Of a stretch of DNA of 64,000 bases, positions 11,521-24,365 are shown in pieces. The notes below the pieces were generated by a model, which was given only the letters and a program-made list of their open reading frames with translations, was not told the DNA's origin and did no database searches. Both the position numbers and the translations under genes were made by a program. Every line of letters begins with the position of its first letter. Positions within the stretch are counted from its first letter, which is position 1. This DNA is from Anoplopoma fimbria. Taxonomy: Eukaryota > Chordata > Actinopteri > Perciformes > Anoplopomatidae. The stretch covers positions 6,753,448 through 6,817,447 of the forward strand of contig NC_072453.1 of the NCBI RefSeq assembly GCF_027596085.1. The letters are read 5' to 3'.

Positions 11521-13863
11521 TCATGTCCAGCGGCATCTTTTGCATTGGTAGTCCTCCGGCTCAGAGCTGCAGCTGTCGTAGTCGCTGCTGGGGGGAGTAG
11601 GAGGGCAGCGGCAAGTGCAGGGATGAGTTTGAGGTGACATTTGACAGGGGCAGTTGTATGGGACTGTGTCGAGAAAGGGGCTGGTGCAGGGGCTCGGGGA
11701 GGCGCAGGCCCTCAGGGTGGAGGCTGGGCTCGGGGAGGCGCAGGGGCTGGAAGGCAGGCTCATCTCCTCCTCGAAATCCTCGAGCAAGTCCTCGTGCTGC
11801 TCCGAGGCTTCTGGGCTGCTGCTGAGGGTGAAGACCCAGCCTAGCTTTACGTGGAGGACGGTGCGCAGGCCCGGGGGCAGCTCTATAGCACTGAGTACGT
11901 CAGGGCAGCGGGGCAACATCTGGCGGAGCCGCGCACAGCAAAGGTACTGCAGGGAGGTGGGTGTATAGCAGGCACGGATCACCTTCATACTGCTCTTAGC
12001 TGCTGTGGAGCACACCATGGGGTAGAACTTCTTGTTCTGCAGCCTTGTGGCAGCAACACCTGAACACACCACGAGGCAGTCATGACTAAAATGCAGTTTT
12101 CTTGCTTTTTTATGTAGCTTTGAATTAAAGAAAAACACGTACCTATAGAGTGCCGATTCTTGTAGAAGGTCAGGGTACCGTGCCAGGTGTCCAGGTGCAC
12201 TCCTATGATGGAGCCCTGGCCAAACCGAGAGGAGAACTTCACTTTGTCCCCTTTGTGCTGGAGGAGTCCTTTAAACAGATTTAGATAAGGAACAGGATGT
12301 GTCTTTTATTTTCTTTGGTGGAGGAAGTATGTAGAAATATATTAATAATACTACAATGTAAAAAGTCACTGGTTCCCACCCATTGGGGGTTGCCAAAGCA
12401 AGTTAATTATAGAGTTTATCAGTTGTTCTCTACTGTTTTTGTTATGCATTGAATATAATGTGAAATATCCTATAAATATGTCACTTCGTCAGTTTACTCA
12501 GTGATAGAGAAGAGGTCATTTAATAAAAAAGGTTGTGAACCACTGCTCTAAGTCATGCATTTAAAATCCTACTAATGTGAAAGTGCAGAAGTAATATCAG
12601 GGAATGGCCTTAAAGTATCAAATAGGAATAAAGGTATTCCTTAACCCCGTGTGTGTGATATATAATCATATAATACATCATTGGATCGTATGCATCATAC
12701 AATGCGCGGGGCAGTGGCAAAACCCACGTGATACAGATACAGGAAACTGACTCTCAGTGGGGTGTCCCTGTTCTGAACCGTCTCTGTTGAAATGCAGATT
12801 GGTTGTTTAGTTCTTTAGTCCAGTGGTTCCCAATCGAGGGGTCGTATTTTGTTGAACTTTTCAAAATGGTAGAAAGTCTCAGTTCTGTTTCAAATATCAC
12901 TGATAATTCATGGCATATTTCAAACTTGTATTCTGCCCCTTTTACCTGTGTAGGAGAGTCCCCAACTGTCTTCATCGTGGCCCAGCAGGCTGCCAAAGCT
13001 GAATTTGAACTTCTCCATATTCACCTCTGCAGTTCCAATCCCCACCATCTACACCAACAAAACAATAAAAACAGGATCAAAACATTCTATATCTTCACCA
13101 GACGAACTGATTGCAATGATCCTCAAAAGCCGAGCAGAGATTTAGAAACATCTTAAGGCCCCTGCTATAACAAGATCATTATTATACAACGGAATACTAC
13201 CCACCATATCGGTTCCATAGACAGGAGAGGTCATCTTGACTTCCCAGAAGTGCTGGCCGTCTGCCAGCTCCTTGGTGCCGCGGATGGCCGCTGTGCCACA
13301 GCTATAGTCTGAGTGAAAGCACACCTTTCTGTTGTCACAGCTGAGGAAGGCTCCAGAGGACCTGGAGTGCTCGTCCCACTCCCAGTCAAAACCTGGGAAC
13401 ACAAACACACAGACGTCTATAGAAACTGGATAGATATGATTTCGTACTTTGTTAATTGAATTATCTGAACAGCTATTGGATGGATTGGAATATGTAGTAA
13501 CATGCTCACAAATACTTTCATAACACTGTGAAAGCTGTATGTTGTGATATTAGTCGGCCCACTTCAACACGCCAAATTAACAGCATATCCTGTTTTGCTC
13601 ATATTGTGTATTGATGTATTCATCAGCTTTTGCTTACCCTCGTCCTCCTCCCCACAGAGGCAGTCACTGGTGACCCCGTAGCCAGGGCTGAGCTCTTCCT
13701 GTCGGTCACACTGGCAGAAAGACTCCCCTATCACCGGCACTGTGCTGGGCAAGGCCACCACCTCAGATACGGCCTGAGGACTCTCCAGGTAATCCACCTC
13801 GGACTCCACGTCGCCGATCTGATTGATACAAACAGCATCTTGTAAGTTCATAAACGTGGCCAT
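11521..13863 (-). CDS. spsb3: SPSB3, SPRY and SOCS-box substrate receptor of a cullin-5 ubiquitin ligase
   Basis: Coding exons in transcript order: 13863-13638, 13392-13205, 13048-12946, 12268-12143, 12059-11521. Phases agree, 393 aa. Residues about 76-250 are the SPRY domain: it opens with [17 protein letters not shown] and continues through [49 protein letters not shown] and [18 protein letters not shown]. The SOCS box follows with a perfect BC-box pattern ([10 protein letters not shown]) for elongin C and LPPGL near the cullin-5 box. In mammals this receptor is reported to direct degradation of nuclear cGAS. The C-terminal tail here is long and rich in Ser, Pro and Cys ([31 protein letters not shown]), making the protein about 40 residues longer than the human form as I remember it. 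It still ends in KRCRWT, close to the human KRCRRT end. A non-coding first exon probably lies near 16.6-16.75 kb. Confidence 0.93.
12367..12545. mobile_element. small non-autonomous hAT-like element (MITE) in an spsb3 intron
   Basis: A 179-base element starts with cactggttcccaccc and ends with ggttgtgaaccactg, imperfect inverted ends of the CAGTGGTTC type seen in fish hAT elements. The inside is AT-rich and non-coding. No clear 8-base target duplication remains. A further single end of the same type (ccagtggttcccaat) sits at about 12820 in the same intron. Confidence 0.5.
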
Positions 13864-16800
13864 GGTCCAGGGCTGTTGGCTTGGTAGCAGAGAAAGTAAT
13901 TAGATCCAGTGGAGAGGGCCTAAGGATTGTATTCAGCTTTTAAAAGATTCTACTAGAAGCCCTGATGCCTTTTTGTAAAGAATAACCTTTTGGTGGCGGC
14001 AAGACAGAGCAACCTGGAAGAGCCTGGACTGAATTATAATTATAATTATAAAAATGAAATCACTCAATCTTGCTAACTTGAACAAACGATAATCCAAAGA
14101 ACCAAATGAGAGCCATGTTTCAAAGACTCAACGAGAGGTCCTTTTACCTAAAAGCTGTTCATGGTTCCCATTGGTTACAGAAGTCATGTGTGCCAGCAAG
14201 TAAAATTAGACCCCTTCCAAAAATACTGTGGCTCCTTTCCTTGCCTTTGAAGACCTGGCCATCTCTTACACACAGCCATTTCTGACAGGGGACAGGCCCA
14301 GTGGAAAACTACTGGTACTCATGTAGAGATATTATCCGTCATATCTGGTCATTACATATTTGTTTTGATGACACAAACTTTGGATTTCTTATCTTCTTAC
14401 AAGCGGTGTTTGCAAGTGTCTCTTTATCCAGTATTACCAAAAATATATAAAATATGCATTTCCTGGTCCTTTAGGGATTACATTTTTATTCCACTCCACA
14501 CCTTGCTCAACTTTTCTTTTCACCCCATAAACCTGTCTCACCTGCGTCGTTGTCTGCCCTCCCCATTCCTGCCTATCCGACGTCTGGATCACTGCCATGG
14601 CTTCTGTCTCTTGCTGTGTCTCGCTCCAGGCCACATGCCGAGCCCGGCCGTTCCTGCCTCTTCTCAGCATAGCAGCTCTGGGAACAACAGACCCAACACC
14701 TTTACAAACAGCTTGCATGGGTGCAGTAGGCCGTGTACTATGTTTTATTTATGTCAAGTAAGATCAATGTTGACCTCCTGGTTTACAGCTTATGTGTTTG
14801 TTGAGGTCAAAATGTTTTTGGACATATTACATTTAGACATATCTATTTACACATTTTTTGAAACATAGCAGGCTGTCTTCAAGGAAGAGAGACATAAATA
14901 ACTCCCTATTTCAAATTGAAGAGGGCTTTCTGGGATTTAACAACAAACAGATTCAGCTGAATATGAGTTTAACTGTAAAATGAGGTCTAAACAAATGAAC
15001 ACATATCCTAAACCAATGATTAGAGTATATCAACTTAAACTGGTGGCATTATTTCAAGTTTGAAGATGGTAGCTTCTGCAGTTTGACTGATAAATTATAC
15101 ATTTGATTTTGTTTCTGTCTTGTAATTCCAATTTTTGCGAGGTTGCACGAAAAAGGTGGGAGCTCTCTGTGATTCTCAGCGTTGTTGTCCAATGTCTCAC
15201 AAACTTGTTGGGCAACTGAAATAAGTTCAGTTAAAATTGTGAATAGCAAACATTCTCTTTAGGCTTTTCTCAGTACAGCACTGTGTTCACAAAACTTTAC
15301 TCTCCTTACAGTCAATGTGAAGCTACAAAATATCTTTGTGTGGAGCCTACAGACTGATCTTTGTGCACTAGATCACCTATTTCTATCTGCACCATATGCC
15401 GCAGTTGGCAGCAGGAAATGTTTCCATGCACTTAATTAACCTTTAAAACCAAACCCTGTGCTCTGCCTCTGTGGCAGCTTCATTTGCAGATAGACACAGA
15501 TGAGTGGCTACAATGTGTACAAATCATAAACAACATCTTCTAATATCCTTGTGCTAATATTGACTGTCCCTGCATAACTATGTTGCAACTTTAATTTATT
15601 ACATAAGAAAGTAGAATGAAAGTGGATTTGCTGATTCTGTAAGAAGAATGAGACATTTTTCATAAGTGGCATATCTACTTCTGAGGAAACTTTAGGGGAA
15701 ATGTAATTTAAAGCATGACACAGTGTGCCAAAGTGACAGTATAACAGAATAAACATGAAAAATGCATGTGCAATAACAATCAGGGAAGTTGATGCAATTA
15801 CAAAAACAAAAACTTAATTGGCAATAAATAGTTTTTATACAGTAGGACACAAGCATAATACTTAGTTGGCTATTTTTGGTAACTTCACACTATATGCTTC
15901 CAGACGTATTGACCAAAAACATCATGTTTGCTTTAAATCTTATCTGTGTTGAACTTTCACAACCAGTAATCATTACAATCAATTGCCTCAGTTGCTGTGA
16001 TTTTCTCAAATGTGTCCCTGTTCACAATTAACCAAGTTTTGATTAAATTACTTGAATAAGTAAAATAGTATTTTACTCCATAATACAAGTATCATATATT
16101 TGTTCTATATCATGGTAACGCAGTTGACACCTAAACAAGAGTCTCTCTTTACTAAATGCTGTACCTCAACCTGATTGCATACCATTGTTAATGCCACCAC
16201 TGAACACAGCAGCTGGTGACTGCTTTGCAAGCAGGTGCAGGAGATAACTGCCATCATTTAGATTAGTTAGTCTGAAGCTAGTCTCACTTTAATTGGGCCT
16301 TACCCTACTTACTGTAAATGCATCATCTGGACAACCAAGACCTCAAGACAAACTACTGTAACTTTGTCAGCCATTGTTCAGTCGCAGTTGGACAGTGACA
16401 TGTGTTTACATGTTTCAGGTATGAAAGTACTGAAAATCCCAACACTGCCAATGTCTTGCCCCAACTTGTCTGTTCAAGGAACAAGTAGTTCTACACTTCA
16501 GCCGATGTTTTGCTGTTTTGTTGTATCTTCATCTTAACTCAGCCAGTAAACCCAGTCAACCACAGCACAGCATGGATATCTCTATTCTAGCAGCAGTTAT
16601 GCTCTTACCTTACAGTAGTCGTCCGATAAACTGTCTTGCAGTGGCTCATTTGAATGCCTGTTTGTCTCTATATCGGACTGTGTGACAAGTGGAGTTCACA
16701 CTCTGCCCCACTGCGCAGCGAGCTAGACGTAAACATTACTTCACCACGCCTTATCGTGTGCTCATTGGATACGACGCGTAAGGGGAGGAGTTTATGTTAA

Positions 16801-17470
16801 TTTATTTGGTTTTCTTTCATTTAGCGGAGTAACCATCTAATACCTTTGGACTGTTTTGCCAATGATGACAAGACACCATGTGTGACCCACATGTGTGTGT
16901 GTGCTGACTTGATAAAACAAAAGAGGGGAATGCCCGTCGAGTGCTTAAAAGCAAAAGTATGAAAGAAAACAAGAAGGACGGAAAACCACTATTCCAGGGG
17001 ACAGAAATGATGATGTATTTTTTTATTAGCCATTCACCAGACTTCTATTGTAGTACAAGTATAAACTACTGCTAAATAATGTTTCCAAGCGGGGCTCACG
17101 ACTCTAAAGTAGCTTCGCATATATCAAGATTATTGGACAATTAGATTATAAGATCATGCTGTATGTGCTGATACATAACTAACTATGTAAGCTGTTGGTA
17201 GAGATAGTTGTCATCTTAAAAGCCATTTAAAACACTTACACAAAAATCACGTTTTGCACAGGATTTTTCTATACATGTTGAGCGTTTGTGGTGCGAGTCA
17301 CCGGGCTCTGGTGAGGTGAACGCACCATGGTGCGCATCGGCAGCCTATTGGTGGCCTTGGAAGGGGGGCGGGACTTCAGTGTAACATGCGCTTTCTGATT
17401 TGCTAGTTGACGCGTGACGATTACGGAAGTAACTGAGCCCTGTGCAGCGTGCATGAGTCAAATCCAAAAT
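13864..17470. promoter_or_regulatory. head-to-head interval between spsb3 (-) and nubp2 (+)
   Basis: Most of this 3.6 kb should be the first intron of spsb3. A candidate non-coding spsb3 exon ends in a strong minus-strand donor (AAG|GTAAGAGC, intron side 16601-16608), with the exon running up from 16609 to about 16740. The acceptor just before the start codon would be ccaacag next to 13870. nubp2 initiation probably lies at about 17300-17450, where G+C and CpG rise (gtgcgcatcggc, an NRF1-like half site, near 17332). The two transcription starts would then be only about 0.7 kb apart. No other gene is seen. Confidence 0.4.
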
Positions 17471-20265
17471 ATGGAACCAAATAATGGTAGGTCTGCGTTA
17501 CCTGTTACAAAGTTCAGGTTAATTGTGACTCGTCCGTTTGTAAACGAACTGTATCCTCTTTCTTCAGAGTGGCCGGCTGTCAGAAACGACTGCACTTGTG
17601 ACATGTTACACATTTATAGCTTAGCTAACGGGCTAGCGGAGGCTAATTGGAAGTCGGCTTAAGTTTTAAATATTCAGCTGTGTGACAATGTTGGAGCTGA
17701 CCGACAGGGTTTTTAATGTCGTCGGAGAAGATATTGTTTGTATGAAAAGATATACTATTGTTACTGACGTAGTAACTAACGTAAAACATTATTCTTAAGC
17801 AACTCTAACCCAGTTATGTTGAACTTGTGAACTCGGTTGCCCCAACTGCGACATTTCTCTCTGAGCCTTATTTCGGTTCAAAGTACCAACTCTCGTGACC
17901 GATGTGTCATAATAATCATATACAATGAAGGAATAGCCATTTGAGTATCTGCTGCATTCATGCTGAACTTACCAACTTTTTCTTTCTCCTTCCATATGAG
18001 ACGGGAACTTGTCGCAGGTCAGGCATGTTGTGTTGGTCCTGTCAGGGAAGGGCGGCGTGGGCAAGAGCACCATCACCACAGAGCTAGCACTGGCTCTCAG
18101 GCATGCCGGCAAGAAGGTGAGCTCCAAGACCAGCTGAGTGTTTGTGTTACCCCTGTTAAGACAATATGTGGTTATGATGCATTGTTCAATCACATTACTC
18201 TGAACGATTTATATTAAATAGTCAAACTGTTTCTAACCATCAGTAAATTGACTGACATGAGTCTGTGTTCCTCAGGTTGGCATCCTGGACGTGGACCTGT
18301 GTGGACCCAGTATCCCCCGTATGCTCAACGTGGGCCGGCCTGACGTGCACCAGTGTGACTCAGGATGGGTGCCAGTCTACACCGATGCCAAGAAGAACCT
18401 CGCCCTTATGTCCATTGGCTTCCTGCTGGAGGACCCGGATGAAGCAGTGGTATGGAGGGGGCCCAAGAAAACAGGTTAGCTATATTATCCAAAATGTACT
18501 GGTCCAGTCCACTACCGGTCAGCGACACTATTTAGTAGACCTATAAGGTGGGCGCAGCACTTATTGTATGTGTCTATACCAGTATACTTAAAATATTATT
18601 GTATTTGACGCAATCACACACTTCTAAAGTAATTATTGTGATATTCTATTTGTCTGCTTTAACATCTATGTCTCAACACAAACCTCTGTGCTCGCTCTCT
18701 TTTTCCAAACATATCTTTTCCATCTCTTTGCGTCCTGTCCCACAGCTATGATAGCCCAGTTCGTGTCAGATGTAGCATGGGGGGAGCTGGATGTGCTGCT
18801 GGTGGACACGCCACCGGGGACATCAGACGAACATTTGGCAGTGCTGGAGAACCTCAAAAAACACAGAGTGGATGGAGCGGTCTTGGTCACCACACCTCAG
18901 GTACCCACTAGTCTTCAGGGACCTACCTGTCCATAACAGGAGGCTAACTCACACTGACAAATAACCTCACAAATTGAGTTTTGGCTGTGACCTATATACA
19001 ATATATGGTCCTTCATGTGTTTTGAAGTAAGGTTAAAGAGAAACCAAACTGGCGCAGTTGTCTATGTGACCCAGATTTGCTGAGATTGAGATCCAATTAC
19101 TTTCCTTTAACTGGACTCTAACCAGAAACCTTTTGTAAATTGCATGACATCCAGTGACAATTGTTCTTTTTTTTTTTTTCTTGTGTTGGCTACAGGCGGT
19201 ATCCACGGGGGATGTAAGGAGAGAGATCACCTTTTGTAAAAAGACAGGTGTACGGATCCTGGGCATCATCGAGAACATGAGTGGATTTGTTTGTCCACAC
19301 TGCTCAGTATGTAAACTTTCATACAATTCAGATGTGTAATACCAATACTTTCTTATTAAAATGTCTTTACAGTAATGAACGTCAAGGATATAAATGTCAT
19401 CTGCAAATCAATTGCTGTTCTCCAATTTGAAACGCGTTCTCAATTAGTAAAATACATCCACTATTTATTTATTTTTTGGTCAGAGTTGATTATATCCATT
19501 TGAATAATTATTCTCTCTTTTCAGGAGTGCAGCAATATATTCTCAAAAGGTGGAGGAGAAGAGTTAGCCAAGTTGACTGGATCTACATTCCTAGGTGAGA
19601 TGGGAGGGATTGATTTACATGTAATGTTGGCTTCCAGCCACATGGTGTCACAACACACCTTAACAGCACATCACTCCTCACCCTCCATTCATGATTCAGG
19701 AGGCATTTAACATGATTGCCGTGATGCTAAAATGGTCGATCCAGATTTCAAAGCAGCAGCGAATTTAAAATACCTCGGCGAGGGCTTATACATTCTCATC
19801 ATTAATTCTTGATCAAATTAATAGATAATTGAATGGCTGCCCTCAGCGGTTATCCGCTTTGTGTGCAGATCAATGTCTTGAGTAATGATGCAGCTAATTC
19901 AGCTTCCCTGTGGCAGTTACACGGCAGCTGTAGTGCTGCATAGCTTTAGCCATGCGGGTATGTGATAAGTCAATGCCCCTCAACATCCACTTGATTCTCA
20001 CTACTGACCCTCATTAATTAGTATGTCATTTGGAAGGGTTACCTTTCAGGCGCGAGGTTGCTGAGAAACTGCAGTGGTGCTAATAATTGGTTCAGGTGAT
20101 CATCAATATGTCTTCTCTGTTTCAGGTTCTGTGCCCCTGGATCCTCTGCTCAGCACCAGTATAGAGGAGGGAAAAGACTTCATAGAGTCATTTCCAGAGA
20201 GCGCCACATTCAGTGCCATCAGCAGCATTTCTCAAACTCTGCTCGACAGCCTCCAAACAGCATGA
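17471..20265 (+). CDS. nubp2: NUBP2, cytosolic iron-sulfur cluster assembly scaffold ATPase
   Basis: Exons: 17471-17486, 18001-18116, 18276-18474, 18746-18900, 19196-19306, 19525-19594, 20126-20265. Phases agree, 268 aa (human about 271). The deviant Walker [10 protein letters not shown] is at residues 20-28, switch-type [14 protein letters not shown] follows, then [17 protein letters not shown], the Walker B-like [14 protein letters not shown] and VLVTTPQAVS. The Fe-S ligand motif CPHC is at 195-198, followed by EC. This is the Mrp/NBP35 P-loop family: NUBP2 pairs with NUBP1 to build a bridging 4Fe-4S cluster passed to nuclear and cytosolic apoproteins. An alternative in-frame ATG six codons upstream (MSQIQN before MEPNN) is possible; I chose the downstream one because it matches the length of the human N-terminus. 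Intron 6, about 0.5 kb, has no other gene. Confidence 0.95.
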
Positions 20266-22001
20266 GATGTGAATGTTTAGAATGTCTGCATTGTGTTTAC
20301 ATGTTGGCATATATGCTCTGTATAATGTAGAAATTGTATACATTGTGCAGATATAATTATGCTGATTTCTGTGTTGCATATTTGTCCTGTACAGTTTAAC
20401 ACAATTAAAACTATTTACTCATTATCTTGTTTTATACATTATATAAAATAACCATCTGCTAACAGAACAAAGGCTTTGTGTTCAGTCATCTTTCTGTGCT
20501 GCCGTTCCTGAGGCGTTAACCACAATGTGAAAATTAACAGCTCACCGCAGAGCAAAACAGGAACACACGGGTACTGTAAAACTGCAACTCAGCTTATTGT
20601 CTAGATACCATTTTATGATAAATCATGCTGCCTGTAGAAGACTTAGAATGTGTCGCTCTAAAATACACAGTACTTAATACACTTTGTGTGTGAAGCCAGT
20701 CAAAACTAAGTTGGAATCTTCTTTAATTTGATTGTGACACACATGTGGACACATCAGGATAACTTCAATATCAGTGGTAATACAGGATTGTAGATTGGCG
20801 CTTTAGTAAATGCGTCAGCAGCAGATCCATTTTCAGGAAAAACAAACTCCAGATCAAATTGAACCAGTCAGTGAAACTAGACCAAACCTGAACACTATCT
20901 CATTGGATTCTTGCTGCGTGCTACAAAAGATACTATCACGTCTTTTGTGTCATGTAAAGATTTTTTTGTTTGTTTTTGGAGGAAGTATACAACACTAAAC
21001 CATCTTTTTGATCTGGATTAAGTCTCCTGAAACTAGCCTGCTCCTCAGCTTCATATCCAACAGCAACAAAACACTGAAACCCATGCAGGATCTTAATGGC
21101 TGGAATGTGGAAAAGATGAAGTACAGCCACAGATGAAGATGGGAGGGGGGGGTGAATAAGATGGAAGGAGATGAAATTTGGAAATTACACTTGTGAGACC
21201 CAACACGGGGCACACACACCTTTAATGCAAACAGCAGTACTACAGGAAAAACACTGAAGTTTGAGAATGTTTGCGTAATGATTAGAATACAGCTACACAC
21301 AAAACTCCCACTTTACCAGCAACATACTAAAGGCAATCTTAATTATTAAACCAAGAGTTACATCCAGAGGAATTCCAACCACTTATCACAATTAACCCAC
21401 AGTGCATTAAATCTATCTATGTAGATATTTATGTCTGTATATATGTATAATATATCCTGGGGAATTAAAGACTTTGCTGCATTAAACAGTTCAATGAACA
21501 ATTTCTTATAAATAAAATCAGTGAAAAAAAAGAAAAAAAGAAGAAAATCGTAAGTCCATATACATTTCTCTTTACAAATAGATCCTCAAGATTAATGCAG
21601 AAATAGTGTCAACTCCCAGGTTGATACGGGAGGAGAGAAAGCTGTGCGGCCCTTTGGTCAGTGCTCTAAGACCAGAGGCTAAGCGGCCTCAGCTGGCCTC
21701 AAGGCCTGAAATAAGTGGAGGGAAAAAAGGAATCTTCATCATACAATTTTGAAACACACGCACACAAGACAGACAAATCACTACATTGCGCATTTACAAG
21801 TTGACTATCAAATTGGGACAACTGTACACATTGTTTGAGATAAGACCATATTTATGTAGCCATTTTAATTCATTTTTTTTCCCCTGCCTTCACTTCTTTC
21901 ATCTTGAGTGGAAGAATTTTTACATTATTTTCCCCGTTTTACACTTTTTTTCTCCAGCAGCAACATAAAGGACAGATCTTGTAGTGGAGATGTTTGGGTG
22001 T
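20266..22001. other. convergent 3' region of nubp2 and atp6v0c
   Basis: About 1.7 kb between two facing genes. It holds the nubp2 3' end near 20.4 kb and presumably a long atp6v0c 3' UTR. AT-rich, with short A- and T-runs. Open frames here have no domain or splice support. Confidence 0.5.
20404..20409 (+). terminator. candidate poly(A) signal of nubp2
   Basis: ATTAAA 138 bases after the nubp2 stop codon, the commonest variant of the canonical hexamer, followed by a T-rich stretch. Confidence 0.45.
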
Positions 22002-22867
22002 TTATTTCGTGGACAGAATGAGGGCAACGATGAGCCCGTAGAGACCCAAGACCTCTGCGAAAATCAAGATGAGGATCATGCCAACAAAAAGCCTCGGCTG
22101 TTGAGCTGTTCCCCTCACGCCCGCGTCGCCCACGATGCCGATTGCGAAGCCTGCTGCCAACCCACTGAGGCCCACGCTCAGCCCAGCTCCCAGATGGAGG
22201 AAACTCCTAAACACACACACAAGTATTCGTCAGCAAAATGGACGTTGATGATCTGGATTCACAGTTTAAGCGATCGAAAACATTTAAACTTGCATGTGAC
22301 TGTGTGCAACTGTGGTCAGAGCCTGTCATACAGCAGGGCAGCAGAGTAAAAGGTGTTGAAGGTTTGAGTTTGGCCCAACACTAAACCAGTCTGCTGCCTA
22401 CAGCCCTAACCATATCCACTATGGCTTTTGCTTGTTTTACTGGTTATTACTTTCAAGTTTTCAAACTGTTCCAACAACAACCCTGTGATGAATGTTTATG
22501 TACACTATTTTTTTTCTAAAATGTAATTATAGTGTAAAGAGTGCACACATAAGTCATCATAGATATTTTATTAAAATAAATACCAGTAAGATTTAAAGAT
22601 TAAGTCTGGTGCATCTTTATTATGCCTCTGTGCCCTTGAACTATTTGTCGTAATTCTTAAAAAAATTTCAGAACTCATATTGCTGCACAGAGAGGAAATG
22701 ACCTCATTAGAGCAAGACAGAAAGTTGAACTCTGTCCTAAGCATTTGCAATATGACAAAATTAAAATTGCAGTCGGAGTCATTTAACTACACTGGCTGTG
22801 TCCATTGTAGAGTAGTAGGTTGACGGCTACACAGATTAATTTTGTTAGTAGGAAAAATATGTATTGT

Positions 22868-22917
<50 letters not shown>

Positions 22918-24290
22918 TTGGTTCCCTTCAGGCTCTTCATAACAAGTGACAGAGACATATCACTACTGCCTCAGAACAGAGTAAATAAGTATTTTCCTAC
23001 TCTGTGTTGTCTCTTGCAGTCTTGTGTGAGATGGGTTGACAAACTGAAAAGGAAATGTAGACAACACAAATGTATGACAATATGGCTGAACTCACTTGTA
23101 GAGGGTGACCTTCTCTGAGATGTTGTTGGCAATCAGCACTGCTACTACCAGGCCGTAGATGGCTATGATACCCGCCATGACCACTGGGATGATGGACTTC
23201 ATGATGAGCTCCGGCCTCATCACTGACATGGCGGCGATCCCTGTACCGCTCTTAGCTGTGCCATAGGCTGCTCCCAGGGCTGACGGGGACGAGAGAGAGA
23301 GAGAAAAGATAATTTTATTAAATAAACAGGGCAGCGCACACACAGCAAATGACAATAGGCCAGCAGACTGACATCAGAAATCAGAGGCACCAGCTGAATA
23401 AAGAAGCAGAACTGAAATAACAGATGGATGGACAATACAACAACTGTTAGTTTCTGTTCCCCTTAAAAATCCAACATGTCTCCATCAGGGGAATTTTGCT
23501 GGTGTTTAAAAAAGGGAAAGAACCAATCGTGTTCTTGCGTCTTAAAATGTGCTCTGTCACATGTCATGTCTCATCTATTCAAACTGCTTCAGCCCCTGCC
23601 AATTTCAGAATGGACCCTGCCAGGCCGCTGCAGAGTTGTTAATCACTCTCAGAATGAAATAGCCTCATTAGGTTTAGGCACACAGGGGAACTGCTGACAT
23701 CACAAGAGAAGCAGGATGCCACATCTCCAGAGAGAGCATGAGTACAGGATGGGCACCAGGGCTGTGAATAGCGTCGCTGTAATGTTACAGGAAAGCAGAG
23801 CAAAAAGCTTCATCAGCATATTAGCTCCGTCAGCCTGTGACGCTGAGGAGAAAGCATAGTGCCACCTGCGTCACACTCGCCCAAGTCTGACTGCAGGAGG
23901 AGGGTGAAAGAGAAACATCAATAATACACCCGTTCTAAAATTAGAAAAGCATATGTAACCAAATATAGAAAAGCAAACACCTATTAAGAACTGAGTATAA
24001 TTTACACAAGAACAAAGAATTGAATAGCTTCCAGGTGAGATGACAGAGACAACTCGATTTTATTTATAGCATAATATCACAAATTTTCCTCAAGGGGGTT
24101 TCGATCGGTACAGCGTAAGACCCCCTGTATCCTTAGACCATTGATTCAGATAAGGAAAAAAACAGCATGTGCACAGAACAGACAAACAAGTTGTTTGCAA
24201 TACTCAACACACATCTAATATATTGGTCCTTACATGCTGTGGTAGTTCTTCGATTTTCCAGCAGCAGTAAACATATTTTTAATGATATAT

Positions 24291-24365
<75 letters not shown>

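Noticed and set aside
11634..12063. Gly/Arg/Ser-rich plus-strand open frames
   Set aside because: Antisense shadows of the G+C-rich last exon of spsb3; no splice logic or domains of their own.
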